A model generated the notes under the pieces. The model was not told where the DNA came from. It saw nothing but the letters and a program-made list of their open reading frames with translations, and did not search any database. From assembly GCF_013141695.1 (NCBI RefSeq), contig NZ_WHNY01000066.1, positions 62,001 to 126,000 of the forward strand: DNA of 64,000 nt, in the 5' to 3' direction. A program made the translations under genes and the position numbers. This document shows positions 9,185-20,200 of the stretch, piece by piece. The first letter of the stretch is position 1; every line of letters starts with the position of its first letter. Source of the DNA: Paenibacillus plantarum (GTDB lineage: Bacteria > Bacillota > Bacilli > Paenibacillales > NBRC-103111).

Positions 9185-10930
9185 ATGGTGTCTTTTGTTA
9201 TGAAGCTTCGCTGGTTTTTCAAAGAGAGATGGAAGTATTATGTACTCGCAGTCTCGCTCTTAATCGGTGTGAATATCTTAGCGACGATTCCGCCCAAAAT
9301 GATCGGGAATATCATTGACCATATTCGTACTGGAAGTTTAACAGCTTCCGGGCTTCATTATACGGTTTATTTGCTGATTGGGCTTTCGCTGCTTCTGTAT
9401 GTCATGACCTATTTGTGGATCACGAATTTATTCGGTAACTCCGCTTTGGTGGAGAAGCTGCTTCGAGGGCGATTGTTGACGCATTTGTCCAAAATGTCTC
9501 CTCCGTTTTTCCAACGCAACACGACGGGGCAGCTGATGGCGCTGGCGACGAATGACATTCTAGCCATTGGTCAAACGTCCGGTTACGGTGTGATGACGCT
9601 CGTCTCTACGATCGTGGGAGCATCTGTCGTCATCATCACGATGGTGTCGCTGATTTCGTTCAAATTAATGCTTGCAGCGTTAATTCCACTGCCTTTTCTA
9701 GCTGTAATGATTAATATGTTAGGCAAAAAGGTCCGCACGCGCTTTCTGGCGGCACAAGCCTCCTTCGGTGTGATGAATGATCATGCGCTGGAATCGATCT
9801 CTGGTATCCGAGTCATTCGTTCTTATGTGCAAGAAACGCACGATTTGAAAGCCTTCGATGAAGTTACATCGGATGTGATGAACAAAAACCGCCGCGTTTC
9901 GATGCTCAATGCGCTGTTCCAACCGCTGACCTCGTTGATCGTTGGACTCAGCTATTCGATCGGTATCGGATACGGGTCATATCTCGTATTCCAAGGCGAA
10001 ATCACGCTGGGACAGCTGATTTCCTTCAATATTTACCTCGGTATGCTCATCTGGCCGATGATTTCCTTCGGCGAGTTTATTAACGTTCTGCAGCGGGGGA
10101 GCGCCTCGGCAGATCGTCTCGATAAAGCACTGACACAGCAAGCTGATATTGTCGATGCTGAGAAGCTTGTCCACGTCGCTGTGCCTGAACGCATCGAGAT
10201 GAACGATCTGACGTTCACCTACCCGACTGCGAATCATCCAAGCCTTGTCCATGTCTCCTTTGAGTTGCAGCGGGGACAGACGCTTGGGATCGTCGGCCGG
10301 ACCGGCAGCGGCAAAAGCACGCTCCTCAAGCAACTGCTGCGCCAATATCCCATTGATCCAGGCAAGCTAAGCATCTCGGGTGTACCCATCGAGCAAATCG
10401 CCATCGATCAAATCAAACGTTGGGTTGCCTACGTGCCTCAGGAGCATCTGCTGCTATCGAAATCCATACGCGATAATGTCGCGTTAGGCAAGCATACGGC
10501 ATCACCGGAGGAGATTGCGCACGCCGTAGAGATGGCTTCTTTTACCCAAGATATTGCCCAAATGCCTGATGGTTTATCAACAATTGTTGGTGAGAACGGC
10601 GTGATGCTGTCCGGCGGACAGAAGCAGCGTCTAGCGATTGCGCGAGCGCTGTTGATTGATTCGGAGATTTTGCTGCTGGATGACTCGCTCTCCGCGGTTG
10701 ACGCTCGTACGGAAAGTCGCATTCTCCAGCATATCCGCAAGGAACGAGCGGGGCGTACGACGCTCATTTCCACACACCGACTTTCTGCTGTGAGCCACGC
10801 GAACTGGATTCTCGTCCTGGATGAAGGCCGAGTCATTGAAGAGGGCACCCATGAGGAGCTTATGCAGTTCGGTGGCTGGTACCGTGAACAGTGGGATCGT
10901 CAACAGATGGAAGCCAGTCTAGAAGAGTAA
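9185..10930 (+). CDS. Heterodimeric ABC exporter, half with degenerate ATP site
   Basis: A half-transporter of about 581 residues with a six-helix exporter domain (about 1-310) and an ATPase domain (about 330-575). The latter has Walker A GRTGSGKS, signature LSGGQKQRLAIARAL and H-loop STHRLS. Walker B reads ILLLDDSLSAVD, with aspartate where the catalytic glutamate normally stands, as in the degenerate half of heterodimeric exporters such as BmrC/BmrD and TM287/288. The partner follows 15 bp downstream. ATG 9185 follows AGAGGTGG closely, and GTG 9188 is an alternative. Drug or lipid export is plausible; the substrate is unknown. Confidence 0.88.
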   Translation: MVSFVMKLRWFFKERWKYYVLAVSLLIGVNILATIPPKMIGNIIDHIRTGSLTASGLHYTVYLLIGLSLLLYVMTYLWITNLFGNSALVEKLLRGRLLTHLSKMSPPFFQRNTTGQLMALATNDILAIGQTSGYGVMTLVSTIVGASVVIITMVSLISFKLMLAALIPLPFLAVMINMLGKKVRTRFLAAQASFGVMNDHALESISGIRVIRSYVQETHDLKAFDEVTSDVMNKNRRVSMLNALFQPLTSLIVGLSYSIGIGYGSYLVFQGEITLGQLISFNIYLGMLIWPMISFGEFINVLQRGSASADRLDKALTQQADIVDAEKLVHVAVPERIEMNDLTFTYPTANHPSLVHVSFELQRGQTLGIVGRTGSGKSTLLKQLLRQYPIDPGKLSISGVPIEQIAIDQIKRWVAYVPQEHLLLSKSIRDNVALGKHTASPEEIAHAVEMASFTQDIAQMPDGLSTIVGENGVMLSGGQKQRLAIARALLIDSEILLLDDSLSAVDARTESRILQHIRKERAGRTTLISTHRLSAVSHANWILVLDEGRVIEEGTHEELMQFGGWYREQWDRQQMEASLEE

Positions 10931-10945
10931 AGGAGGACAACTATT

Positions 10946-12694
10946 TTGTCTAAACCGACTACGGCCAGACGACTGATGTCTTACGCACTCGTCTACAAGT
11001 TCAGAATTCTCGGAGCGCTGCTCATTCTTAGTTGTTCAGTAGCTGCCGAGCTGGGCGGGCCTTATATAACGAAAACGATTATTGATACCTATCTCTCCAC
11101 AGGTGCGCAAGAAATGGCGCCAGTGCTCAAACTGTTAGGCCTGTATATGGCTCTACTGTTAACCGCAGGTCTATGTAATTATTCACAAGCCTATATTCTT
11201 CAATCTACCGCCTTGCAAATTATTAAAAACATGCGGATGGATTTGATGGGCCACATTCAGCGTATTTCTCTGCGTTATTTCGATAACACGCCGATAGGCC
11301 AGGTTGTTTCGCGTATCGCCAATGATACGGAAGCTGTCCGGGATCTGTTCATGAGCTTCATGGCCTCGTTCGTTGTCAGCATGCTGCAATTGGTCGGGAT
11401 TTACGTTGCACTGTTCCTATTGGATTGGCATTTAGCCTTATTCTGCTTGGTGCTGCCGCCGATTTTTGTAGTGATTATGTATGTGCATCTCAAATATTCG
11501 AAAATCTTCATCACCATTATGCGTGCTCGACTTAGCGATATGAACGCGATGATCAATGAATCGATCGTCGTGATGCCGATTATTCAGGCTTTTCGTCGCG
11601 AGAAAGTGACGCTGGAAGAGTTCGAAGTGCTGAACATGGATCGCTATGTGAACCAGCGGAAGCAATTTCAAATTTACGGTCTTTCCACACGTAACGTGGT
11701 CGGGACGATCGGCAGTTTGGTGACGGCGATGGTCATTTGGTATTTTGGCGGAAAATCGCTGGAGACCGCCATTTCGTTCGGGGTGTTCTATGCGTTTATT
11801 GATTATTTAGGTCGGGTTTTTCAGCCGATTATCGGGATTTTCGATCAGTTGACGAATGCGCAGCGGGCTTTTGTATCCGCGGAAAAGGTGTTCACCATTC
11901 TTGACATGGAAGGTCAAGACGTTGAGAAGGTAGACCACGTAGAGCGCCCTGAGGGCATCGTGAAGTTCGATAATGTCACCTTCGCTTATAAAGAAGGGGA
12001 GAACGTCTTGAAGGGAATCTCTTTCGAGGCGCGAAAAGGGGAGACGATCGCCCTGGTCGGGCACACCGGCTCAGGCAAAAGCTCCATCCTCAACCTGCTG
12101 CTCGGCTTCTACGAGCCCGGTGAGGGCGCGATCACGATTGATGGCCGCGATATCAGGGACATGTCCAAGCAAGCCCTGCGTAAGCATATGGGAATCGTGC
12201 TGCAGGATCCGTTCCTGTTCGCGGGGGACATCAAGTTCAACGTCAGCTTGTACAACGAGGATATCTCTCTCGACAGAGTGAAGGCTGCGCTGCACGATGT
12301 TGGCGCAGCTGGCTTTATTGAGCAGCTGCCGAAGGGTTACGACGAGCAAGTCGTCGAGCGGGGCAGCACGCTGTCCTCCGGCCAGCGACAGTTGATCTCG
12401 TTCGCGCGAGCGCTGGCGTTCGATCCGTCGATCCTGATCCTCGATGAGGCCACAGCCTCCATCGACAGTGAGACGGAAGGGCTCATCCAGCGTGCGCTGA
12501 AGGTTGTGAGTGAAGGGCGGACGACCCTCGTCATCGCGCATCGGTTGTCCACGATCCGCGATGCGGATCAAATTCTTGTGCTGCACCGCGGCGAGATCGC
12601 CGAGCGGGGCAATCACGATACGCTCATGGCGCTAGGCGGGCGCTACGCGAAAATGTACCAACTGCAGAAGGGTTCTTCGGCAGTTGTAGGGTAA
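10946..12694 (+). CDS. Heterodimeric ABC exporter, half with canonical ATP site
   Basis: The 582-residue partner of the preceding gene. The membrane domain covers about residues 1-320 and the ATPase domain 340-575. It has Walker A GHTGSGKS, Walker B ILILDEATASID with the catalytic glutamate, and H-loop IAHRLS. The signature reads LSSGQRQLISFARAL, slightly off the LSGGQ consensus. That fits an asymmetric dimer in which this signature closes over the partner's degenerate site. The TTG start is supported by AGGAGG nine bases upstream. The gene ends before a strong terminator at 12699-12733. Confidence 0.9.
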   Translation: MSKPTTARRLMSYALVYKFRILGALLILSCSVAAELGGPYITKTIIDTYLSTGAQEMAPVLKLLGLYMALLLTAGLCNYSQAYILQSTALQIIKNMRMDLMGHIQRISLRYFDNTPIGQVVSRIANDTEAVRDLFMSFMASFVVSMLQLVGIYVALFLLDWHLALFCLVLPPIFVVIMYVHLKYSKIFITIMRARLSDMNAMINESIVVMPIIQAFRREKVTLEEFEVLNMDRYVNQRKQFQIYGLSTRNVVGTIGSLVTAMVIWYFGGKSLETAISFGVFYAFIDYLGRVFQPIIGIFDQLTNAQRAFVSAEKVFTILDMEGQDVEKVDHVERPEGIVKFDNVTFAYKEGENVLKGISFEARKGETIALVGHTGSGKSSILNLLLGFYEPGEGAITIDGRDIRDMSKQALRKHMGIVLQDPFLFAGDIKFNVSLYNEDISLDRVKAALHDVGAAGFIEQLPKGYDEQVVERGSTLSSGQRQLISFARALAFDPSILILDEATASIDSETEGLIQRALKVVSEGRTTLVIAHRLSTIRDADQILVLHRGEIAERGNHDTLMALGGRYAKMYQLQKGSSAVVG

Positions 12695-12698
12695 AGGA

Positions 12699-12733
12699 AA
12701 AGGGGCTTCCTCGGTTGATGAGGAAGCCCCTTT
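12699..12733. terminator. Bidirectional terminator
   Basis: AAAGGGGCTTCCTC and GAGGAAGCCCCTTT form a perfect 14-bp stem with a 7-nt loop between convergent genes. Confidence 0.9.
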
Positions 12734-12757
12734 CAATTTAGAAAGATTTAGTAGAAT

Positions 12758-15700
12758 TTAATCATATGATGTCGAATGAGTGCTCCGCCCGGGAATCACG
12801 AAAGACACCGTGGTCCCTTCACCAAGTTTGCTTTGAATTTGCAATCCTTTTCCATAATAGCGTGTCAATCGAGCATGTGTATTTAACAATCCAATCCCGT
12901 TTTTTGTTTTATTTCCCGGATTGAGCAACTCGCTAAGCTGCTTGTCAGTCAGGCCGACCCCGTTGTCTATCACACAAAAAACGGCAGCATCCGTTTGCTT
13001 CTCGATTCGAATGTGGAGAATACCGCCATTCACCCGTTTTAAAAGGCCGTGTCGAACGGCATTCTCAACAAGCGGTTGAATGGTCAACGGGGGAATCAGC
13101 ATTTGAGTATCTACGTTCACTTCCCATATTACCTGCAAGCGATCTTCAAAACGCTGCTGCTCAATGTATAAGTAGTTTTTTACCAGTTCAAGCTCCCGTG
13201 ACAGCGGTACAAGTTTACCTGCGGTTAAGAAGCCAAAACTGATACGCAGGTAAGAAGTGAATGCCTCTACTAGTGTTCGCATTCTCTTCGAATCAATGTC
13301 ACTTAGCGCTACAATCGAATTCAGTGTATTAAAGAGAAAGTGAGGATGGATTTGGGCTTGCAAATAAGCAGCTTCCATACTTAATCGTTCATTGACCGCT
13401 TGCTTCAGAGTTGAAAGCGACCATGCACGATATTTCAATTCCAATGCATCGACAGGTTTCGTAACGTAATCATTTGCTCCGGCAAGGAAGCCTGCATAAA
13501 TATCTTCCGGTTCGCTCCGAGCTGTCAACAAAATAATAGGCAGTTCGTACAGTGTAAACCGTTTGCGAATGAACCGTGTCAATTCGTAGCCTGACATGTC
13601 CGGCATCATGACGTCAGCAATGATCAGATCCCACGCTTCATCATTCAGCTTATCTAGCGCATCCCGTGCTGAATGTGCCGTTTCTATAAAATAGGCATCC
13701 GAATACAAGATCCGAGTAAGTACCTTTAAATTGATGGGATCATCATCAACTGCCAGAATTCGGATCTGATCACCGCTCCCCGGAATCCTTGAGAGATGTT
13801 CCATTTCTTTGCCATCATAACTGGCGGCTGTTTCCTGTGCTGTTCGTACCTCGGTGGACATAACAGATGTTGTATCATTCACAGGGAAAATAAGCGGCGT
13901 GAACGATTGAAGCTTCTCATCTATTGCAGAAATAATCGGCAGCTTGAAGCTGAACACGCTTCCTTCGTCAGGTTTCGATTGTACAGTCAATTCACTGTTG
14001 TGCAATTCGACAAGCTCCTTGCAAATGCTAAGACCCAGCCCGATGCCGCCGCTTCCATAGGCTCCCTGCTCATACCGTGTAAATACTCGCTCTAACGTAG
14101 CCGCATCCATACCTATGCCTGTATCCTTTACATAAACCCGCACATACTTGCCCTCTTGTACGGCTGCCAGTTCAATACTGCCCTTTGGCGTATTCTTAAG
14201 CGCATTATGCAGTAAATTGACTATGATCTGCAACAATCGTGCCTCATCTGCGTAGACGTGGGGTAAATCGGCCTTTATGTTTAAGTGCATTTCTGTCTGC
14301 GTGCCCCCATCGTTCAGAAACCGCAGCATATCCATTACGCCAGGAGCCAGGGACTGTAATTGCACACTCGTCTTGCACAGCGTAATCTGCTTTTCCTGCA
14401 ATCTCACGACATCAAGCAAATCATTAACTAGAAATGACATACGGCGACTAATTCTGATAAGCAGTTCCATATCGTATTGGCTCTGTTCATCTAGCATAGG
14501 CTTCTTTCGGTTAAGCACACTTTCGGCGATATTCATAATGCCGTGCAACGGCGTGCGGAGCTCATGTGAAGTATTAGCTAGAAAGCGATCTTTCAACTTC
14601 GTAGCCTCAGACAATTGGCTGTTTAGCAACTCATTTTGCTTCGAATGATAGAAGTACCTCTTAAACCAGTAAGCAGAGAAACTTGTAATCGCGGCAAGCA
14701 AATCCAACGGATAAAACATGAATTGAGACGTTCCCGTATAATACACATTTCCCCATAAGATATTGTTCAAAACACTTACGGCGGAAAATAGTAGAAATAA
14801 AGCGCCTACGCCATTAAGGAGAACCATGCGTAAGAAATAATACGTCGCCCACAACAATGGCACGTAGTAAAGCAACATGTAATACTCTCTCTGAACGGAA
14901 TAGAGTGTAATCTTGGGGGAGCCAAAAATGACCAACAGCGTATAGGCAATAAGCAAGAATGTGTAACTAATAAACACAATACCTCTACGTTGAATGCCGA
15001 AGAGCTCTCTGCCCATCAATAGTGTAAAAAAGGAAAACCATGTGTAGGCAAGGATTGTAAGTTTCAGAGTCCATTCGAAATCCACATGCAGCCATACAAA
15101 CAAGAGGCCGTCATGTTTCACCCCAACCGTAAGAGCTGCTGTGATCATCACTAAGGCAAATATAATGAATCCCATTTTTCGTACATTCATTAGATAAAGG
15201 ATTAGTGCATACATGGCATGAAGCAGAAAAATAACGAATACAAGAAGTTGAAAACTAGTTGAATAGGAGTAGATTCGGTCAACGATATCCTGTTTTCCAA
15301 ACTGTACGGGCTTAAGCTTAACTATGCCGCCTTTCATAGAAGGCTCGTAATTAGCAGTCCGAACGAATATATCCAATGTTGTGGCGCCTGCTTGCACGTA
15401 GGTTACGATGAAGGAACCGGATTGATTCACATGAGCCCCGTTCACCATGGCCATTACACCTGACTTAGCAAGCAACTCCCCATTGATTTCTACTTCATCG
15501 AAGGAATGAATGGACCGAAACAAGACATTAACCGGCTCAGATATTGGCTGATCCAATACGATTCGTACATGATAGGTTCCGTATTCGTAGGTCGCATTTC
15601 GATCAGCCTCAGGTGTGGGAATCCAGTCACCAGGCAATTGCAGTATTTGTGGCTTGGATACAACTGTCGTATTTGACGCACCAATCCACTGATTCGGATA

Positions 15701-15904
15701 AAATTCCCACTCCCCATCTAGGAGGAAAGTTTTGGATTCAATGGTCTCTACGCCGCGCAAATTCAGAACGCCTTGCTTCACAGTTGGCTGTGAAGGTGAT
15801 GATAACTGCTCATACCAATACAAGCGCATCGCACTAAGAAGACAGATGAACAACATCAGGTACATAATATGGCTAAGTTTATACTTGTTTTTCCAGAATT
15901 TCAT
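12758..15904 (-). CDS. Hybrid sensor kinase with 7TM sensor, HisKA core, receiver and second LytS/YesM-type kinase core
   Basis: A membrane sensor of 1048 residues. In order: one N-terminal helix (10-30), an extracellular jelly-roll-like domain (40-200), about seven helices (210-415; 7TMR-DISM-like), a HisKA domain with His447 in NTSHELRTPLHG, and an HATPase with GLGLS near 622. A receiver domain follows (715-840) with Asp764 in ADVMMP, then a His_kinase domain with IHPHFLFNTLNS (His855) and a final HATPase containing GIGLLNTHARL. Two complete kinase cores in one chain flank a receiver. It lies 57 bp downstream of a response regulator gene and is probably cotranscribed with it. The ligand is unknown. 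Confidence 0.88.
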   Translation of the reverse strand: MKFWKNKYKLSHIMYLMLFICLLSAMRLYWYEQLSSPSQPTVKQGVLNLRGVETIESKTFLLDGEWEFYPNQWIGASNTTVVSKPQILQLPGDWIPTPEADRNATYEYGTYHVRIVLDQPISEPVNVLFRSIHSFDEVEINGELLAKSGVMAMVNGAHVNQSGSFIVTYVQAGATTLDIFVRTANYEPSMKGGIVKLKPVQFGKQDIVDRIYSYSTSFQLLVFVIFLLHAMYALILYLMNVRKMGFIIFALVMITAALTVGVKHDGLLFVWLHVDFEWTLKLTILAYTWFSFFTLLMGRELFGIQRRGIVFISYTFLLIAYTLLVIFGSPKITLYSVQREYYMLLYYVPLLWATYYFLRMVLLNGVGALFLLFSAVSVLNNILWGNVYYTGTSQFMFYPLDLLAAITSFSAYWFKRYFYHSKQNELLNSQLSEATKLKDRFLANTSHELRTPLHGIMNIAESVLNRKKPMLDEQSQYDMELLIRISRRMSFLVNDLLDVVRLQEKQITLCKTSVQLQSLAPGVMDMLRFLNDGGTQTEMHLNIKADLPHVYADEARLLQIIVNLLHNALKNTPKGSIELAAVQEGKYVRVYVKDTGIGMDAATLERVFTRYEQGAYGSGGIGLGLSICKELVELHNSELTVQSKPDEGSVFSFKLPIISAIDEKLQSFTPLIFPVNDTTSVMSTEVRTAQETAASYDGKEMEHLSRIPGSGDQIRILAVDDDPINLKVLTRILYSDAYFIETAHSARDALDKLNDEAWDLIIADVMMPDMSGYELTRFIRKRFTLYELPIILLTARSEPEDIYAGFLAGANDYVTKPVDALELKYRAWSLSTLKQAVNERLSMEAAYLQAQIHPHFLFNTLNSIVALSDIDSKRMRTLVEAFTSYLRISFGFLTAGKLVPLSRELELVKNYLYIEQQRFEDRLQVIWEVNVDTQMLIPPLTIQPLVENAVRHGLLKRVNGGILHIRIEKQTDAAVFCVIDNGVGLTDKQLSELLNPGNKTKNGIGLLNTHARLTRYYGKGLQIQSKLGEGTTVSFVIPGRSTHSTSYD

Positions 15905-15961
15905 AAGGGCCTCAATCTTCGATAAGAGAGTGGATTCTGAGTTAATCTAAGCACCTCTACA

Positions 15962-17110
15962 TTAAAGTTCATGTTGCGTAGGGTTTTTCCAACGATTATA
16001 CCAATCTGCTACAGACGGATTAACAGTAGATACACCGAATTCGTTCTCAAGCATTGTTTTCAAAAGCCAATATTGTTCTTCGACTGCGGGGCGATTGCCG
16101 AGCGCATCATAATGTTTCATTAAGTTGAAGTAGCTACCATCGTGCGTGGGCATCATCTTATGGATAAGTTGGTTTAGGTGGATGGCATCATGCAGTAATC
16201 CTGAATCGGTATAAAATGCTTCCAGGTTTTCTGCATGATGCAACCATAAACAGCGCAACCGTTCTCGTTCGCTTTCTGCCCATAAGTAGCCATAATCGCT
16301 TAAATAGTCGCCTTTATACGAATCAAGCACGAGTACATGTTCAGGAATGGTCTGCACGGTCAGCAGGGGTAACCGCTTCAACTGAATTTCCCATTCTTCT
16401 ATATCCAAAAGATTAGGGCCGATAGAAAGCCTGTAACCGGCTTCGAGAATACCTGAGCTAATGATAACTTCCGTTATCCCGCTTTGTTTCAAGGTATGTC
16501 GAATTTGATAAATCGTCGTATATAATTGTGCGGTTCTTGCCGCATGATCGAGATGGCCCCAGAGCAGCTCAATCAAGGTGGTACGGTCAATCATCCGGTT
16601 CCGATGATGCAATAAATAAGCAAATAATTCTTGAGCCTTGGAAGTGCGCCATTTCAAAGGTTGAGGTTCATTATTGGGTAGTTGAAGGTATATATGATTA
16701 AAACAACCGATTAGCGGTTCGGTTGTTTTAATCCGTTTATCCTTTTGATCGACTCTTACTTGCAAACGTTTGACCGTCTTCTCTAGTCGAGCCAGTTGAA
16801 CGGGCTTCAAGATGTAATCGATTACACTTAGTTCAAAAGCGTTAACAGCGTAATCATCATAGGCGGTTACAAACACGATCTCAATAGAGGGAAACAATAC
16901 CTGAAGCTGTTCTGCTATCTCGAAGCCGCTTATTTCAGGCATATTAATGTCCAGGAATATGGCATCCGGATGTAACGGACCTATCATGTCGATGATCAGT
17001 GTGGGATCCGAATACATACCAATCACTTCAACTCCGCCAATCTCTTTTTCCAGAAGACTCTTAAGATGGATTAAAGACAACCGTTCATCATCAGCTAGTA
17101 CAACTCTCAT
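15962..17110 (-). CDS. Response regulator, receiver plus SARP-like DNA-binding/BTAD domains
   Basis: A cytoplasmic regulator of 382 residues. The receiver domain occupies 1-120, with Asp54 in IFLDINMP and the late KP motif in DYILKPVQ. The next part is a winged-helix domain of the Trans_reg_C kind (about 150-235, WRTSKAQELFAYLLHHRNRMIDRTTLIE split by the usual ELLW). It ends in a bacterial transcriptional activator domain of helical repeats (240-375). The ATG at 17110 is chosen because GGAGGG is four bases upstream; the frame is open 24 codons further. It lies between the SLH protein gene and the hybrid kinase gene, all on the minus strand, so these two are its likely target and partner. Confidence 0.87.
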   Translation of the reverse strand: MRVVLADDERLSLIHLKSLLEKEIGGVEVIGMYSDPTLIIDMIGPLHPDAIFLDINMPEISGFEIAEQLQVLFPSIEIVFVTAYDDYAVNAFELSVIDYILKPVQLARLEKTVKRLQVRVDQKDKRIKTTEPLIGCFNHIYLQLPNNEPQPLKWRTSKAQELFAYLLHHRNRMIDRTTLIELLWGHLDHAARTAQLYTTIYQIRHTLKQSGITEVIISSGILEAGYRLSIGPNLLDIEEWEIQLKRLPLLTVQTIPEHVLVLDSYKGDYLSDYGYLWAESERERLRCLWLHHAENLEAFYTDSGLLHDAIHLNQLIHKMMPTHDGSYFNLMKHYDALGNRPAVEEQYWLLKTMLENEFGVSTVNPSVADWYNRWKNPTQHEL

Positions 17111-17232
17111 GTTTCCCTCCATAAATAACCAGAAGAATATGTCGTATTTTAGTGTAGCATTGTCAAGACCAAATTGTAACAACTCGATCTATACAAAACA
17201 TATACAGCGCATATCAACCCATCGACAAGCAC

Positions 17233-17276
17233 GAAAAATACCCGAACAGGGCATTACTTCGCCGCATCCGGGTATT
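17233..17276 (-). terminator. Terminator of the SLH protein gene
   Basis: On the minus strand AATACCCG pairs with CGGGTATT around a 24-nt loop, followed by TTTTT. Confidence 0.65.
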
Positions 17277-17287
17277 ATCGGAAAATA

Positions 17288-20200
17288 CTATTTTACATCA
17301 TCATTCAGATTTTTCATCCATGATTCGCTGCCATCTGTATTACGTACGGACGAGTGCGATTGTGTAGCCTCCTGCACATCCCCGAATGCCCAGTGACTCT
17401 CTGGCATATCTGGGAATATCGGATTCAGTCCTTTCAGCGGACCGCGATAGAGCATACGGTTAATCAATGTTACCGCTTCGGAGCGGATTATGCTATTCTG
17501 CGGCTTATACGAACCGTCAGGGTAACCGGAAATGTAGTTGCTGCGGTATAATTGTTCAACTGCAGACGCTGCCCAATTTCCCTTCACATCGTTGAAGTGA
17601 AAGTCTGTCGGAGCAGTGAGACTGATCTTAAGGAAACGAGTCATGACAGCTGCCAGTTCCGCTCTAGTGACCGGAGCTTCGGGGCGGAAAGTGCCGTCTT
17701 CGAAGCCGTTGAAATAGCTGTGTTTCGTAACGATTCTGATGTAATTGGAAGCCCAATGATCCGGCTTTACATCGGAATATCTTAATGCGTCTGTGAGGTT
17801 ATTGTTTTCCGTCAATCGAGCCACAATAGCTGCCAGCTCGGCGCGAGTGAGCGAACGATCCGGCTTGAATTGGCCATCAGGATATCCGAGAATATATCGC
17901 TGATGATCCAAATCTCCAAATCGTTTGGAGAATACTTGCACGTTCACGTTTGAATGCGCTTTTTCATCCTTCGGACTTGCATTGAAATAAAATACGGACG
18001 GTATCTCAAAGTTCTGAATCTCTTTGTTTATTTGTGGCCATTTCACACTAATTTCGAAGCTTTTCGTTTGTCCAGCAGATAGATTCTCCACTGGCCAAAC
18101 GATCGTTCGGCCTTCCACGCCCCCGCCATCCGCAGCGACAAGCACGACACCTTCAGGAAGTGTGATTTTCACGTGGCCGGCATCCAGCCAATTCAAAGAA
18201 TCATTTTTAAAATTCACCGTAATGTTCGATTGAGTACCTTCCTCAACCAAGTTCTTGTTAACAGATAGGTTCAGAAGTACGTTCGAAGGAGATGGAGCTG
18301 AGCCTCCTCCTGAACTTTGTTCAGGATATAATTTGATATCGTGTTTAACAATGTCGAACTCGACTGGAATCGTCGAACTCCGATAAGTTTCGTAACCGTT
18401 CTTCGATACCACCAAATAATAATCAGCTTGCGGGTATACCATGTAAGCGTAAAATCCGCTAGAATCGGAAATTTGACCCGGGCTTGCATTATTATTAGGA
18501 TCAAAGCCGTTAATTACCGGCAACACGACACCCGTGTTAGGTGTTCTGCTTGGATGATTTTTATTTCTTGTCGTATCGGCATAATATAGTGTTACCTGAG
18601 CACCGCTAATTACCTGATTTGAAATGGCGTCCGTAATGGTTCCGTAGGGATCAACCAGTTCTTCGGTGATATTGAGTTCGCCATTTGCTTTCACTTTCAC
18701 ATCGCCACGGCTAATGATGATCTCTTGGCCAGGTTCGAGTTCATAGCTGATTTCCAGCGTATAGTCGCCAACGGCTAAACCTTCTGCACGGAATACGCCT
18801 TGATCCTGTAATGTAAATCCTTTCTTGATGCCGCCATCCATTATATAATTGCCGTTGGAATCCTTTACATACACCTTTGTTTTACCAATCATATCATTGT
18901 TGAACAACGTTGTTTTGCCATCTGGTTGCTTGAATAAAACGACGCCTGTCACTGTCTTTTCGGAAGTGAAGTTTTCGTCTCCGGCACCAGTAACGGACCC
19001 GACGTGCGCCTTTTGCTTATAGGATACGGGTGTTGGAACACCGCCGACCAAGACATCCTGCGTAAATTCCAAATCGTATTCTACGTCGCCTTTTGGAACA
19101 ATAATTGAATAATTTCCGTTAGCATCTGTGAAGACGGTTTGTACGAAATCGACGGCTGGATCGATAATGCCATCGTTGTTCAAGTCCAGCGTGATACGCA
19201 CTTGTGCGTTAGGAACAGGCGTATTGTCGTCTCCCTTTGTGATAATGCCAGAAATGGATGCAGGCAAGAAGGAAACGACGAGTTGATCTTGTGCATACAA
19301 TCCTTTGGCAGCGTCTTGGACTGTGGCAACTACCGGGATGAGTTTCTCATCGACCCCTGTAATTTTCGAAGATTGGTATTTTACAACAGCCTTACCTTGT
19401 GCGTTCGTAACAGCCCGGTCGGATTCAGGGAATGATCCATTGCCCAGTTCCGCTGGAACAGAGAATACAACCTCTACACCAACAATTGGACTGCCGTTGT
19501 CGTCCTTCAGTACAGCAGTTAAATAGGAGAGGGAATTTCCGTCACCAATTATTTTGGCCGGTTCTGCTGTCAGCTTAAGGTTGGCGCCAATGACTTCAAA
19601 GCTGTTGTCAGCTAGTTTGAGTTCGTTAGGCAATCTTACATCTGCCTTGGCCGCCTCAAATGTTACTTGATACGTCCCTGGAGACGTTTCAAGCGGCAGA
19701 ATGTAGTTCGTTTTCGCCCATTGCTTGTACCCATCTAGGTGAGCGCTTGCCGCGTTTGTGAGCGTTAATGCAACAGCTGTTCCATTGACTGTCACCGTTA
19801 CTTGATCGGCGTCAAGTGAGCTTACAGCGGAAAGTTTCAACGGTTGGCCAAGCAATGCTTTAACGATCGTTGGATCTCCTTGGTCTTTGACGCCCACCCA
19901 GCCATCCAACACTTTATTGATTTGGATCGTAACTGTTGCTGAGAGGCTTTCTTGGCCGTCTGCATCCGTTACGGTGTAGTTGAAACTATCCATTCCACCG
20001 GTGAATTCCGGATTAGGCGTATACGTCCATTTGTTTCCGCTGCCCGGAACAGGTGTTAGTGTTCCTTTCGACGGTTGCGTCTTAATGCTGTATACCAATC
20101 CTGTGACCGTCTCTGCATCGGATCCTGATAATTCGATGGTAATCGGAGTCGTGCCTTCTACTGCGCTTACCGATAGAGGATCGGCAACTGGTTTCCCGTT

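Noticed and set aside
12071..12616. A 181-codon open frame opposite the second ABC exporter gene
   Set aside because: It mirrors the GC-rich ATPase domain and has no independent support.
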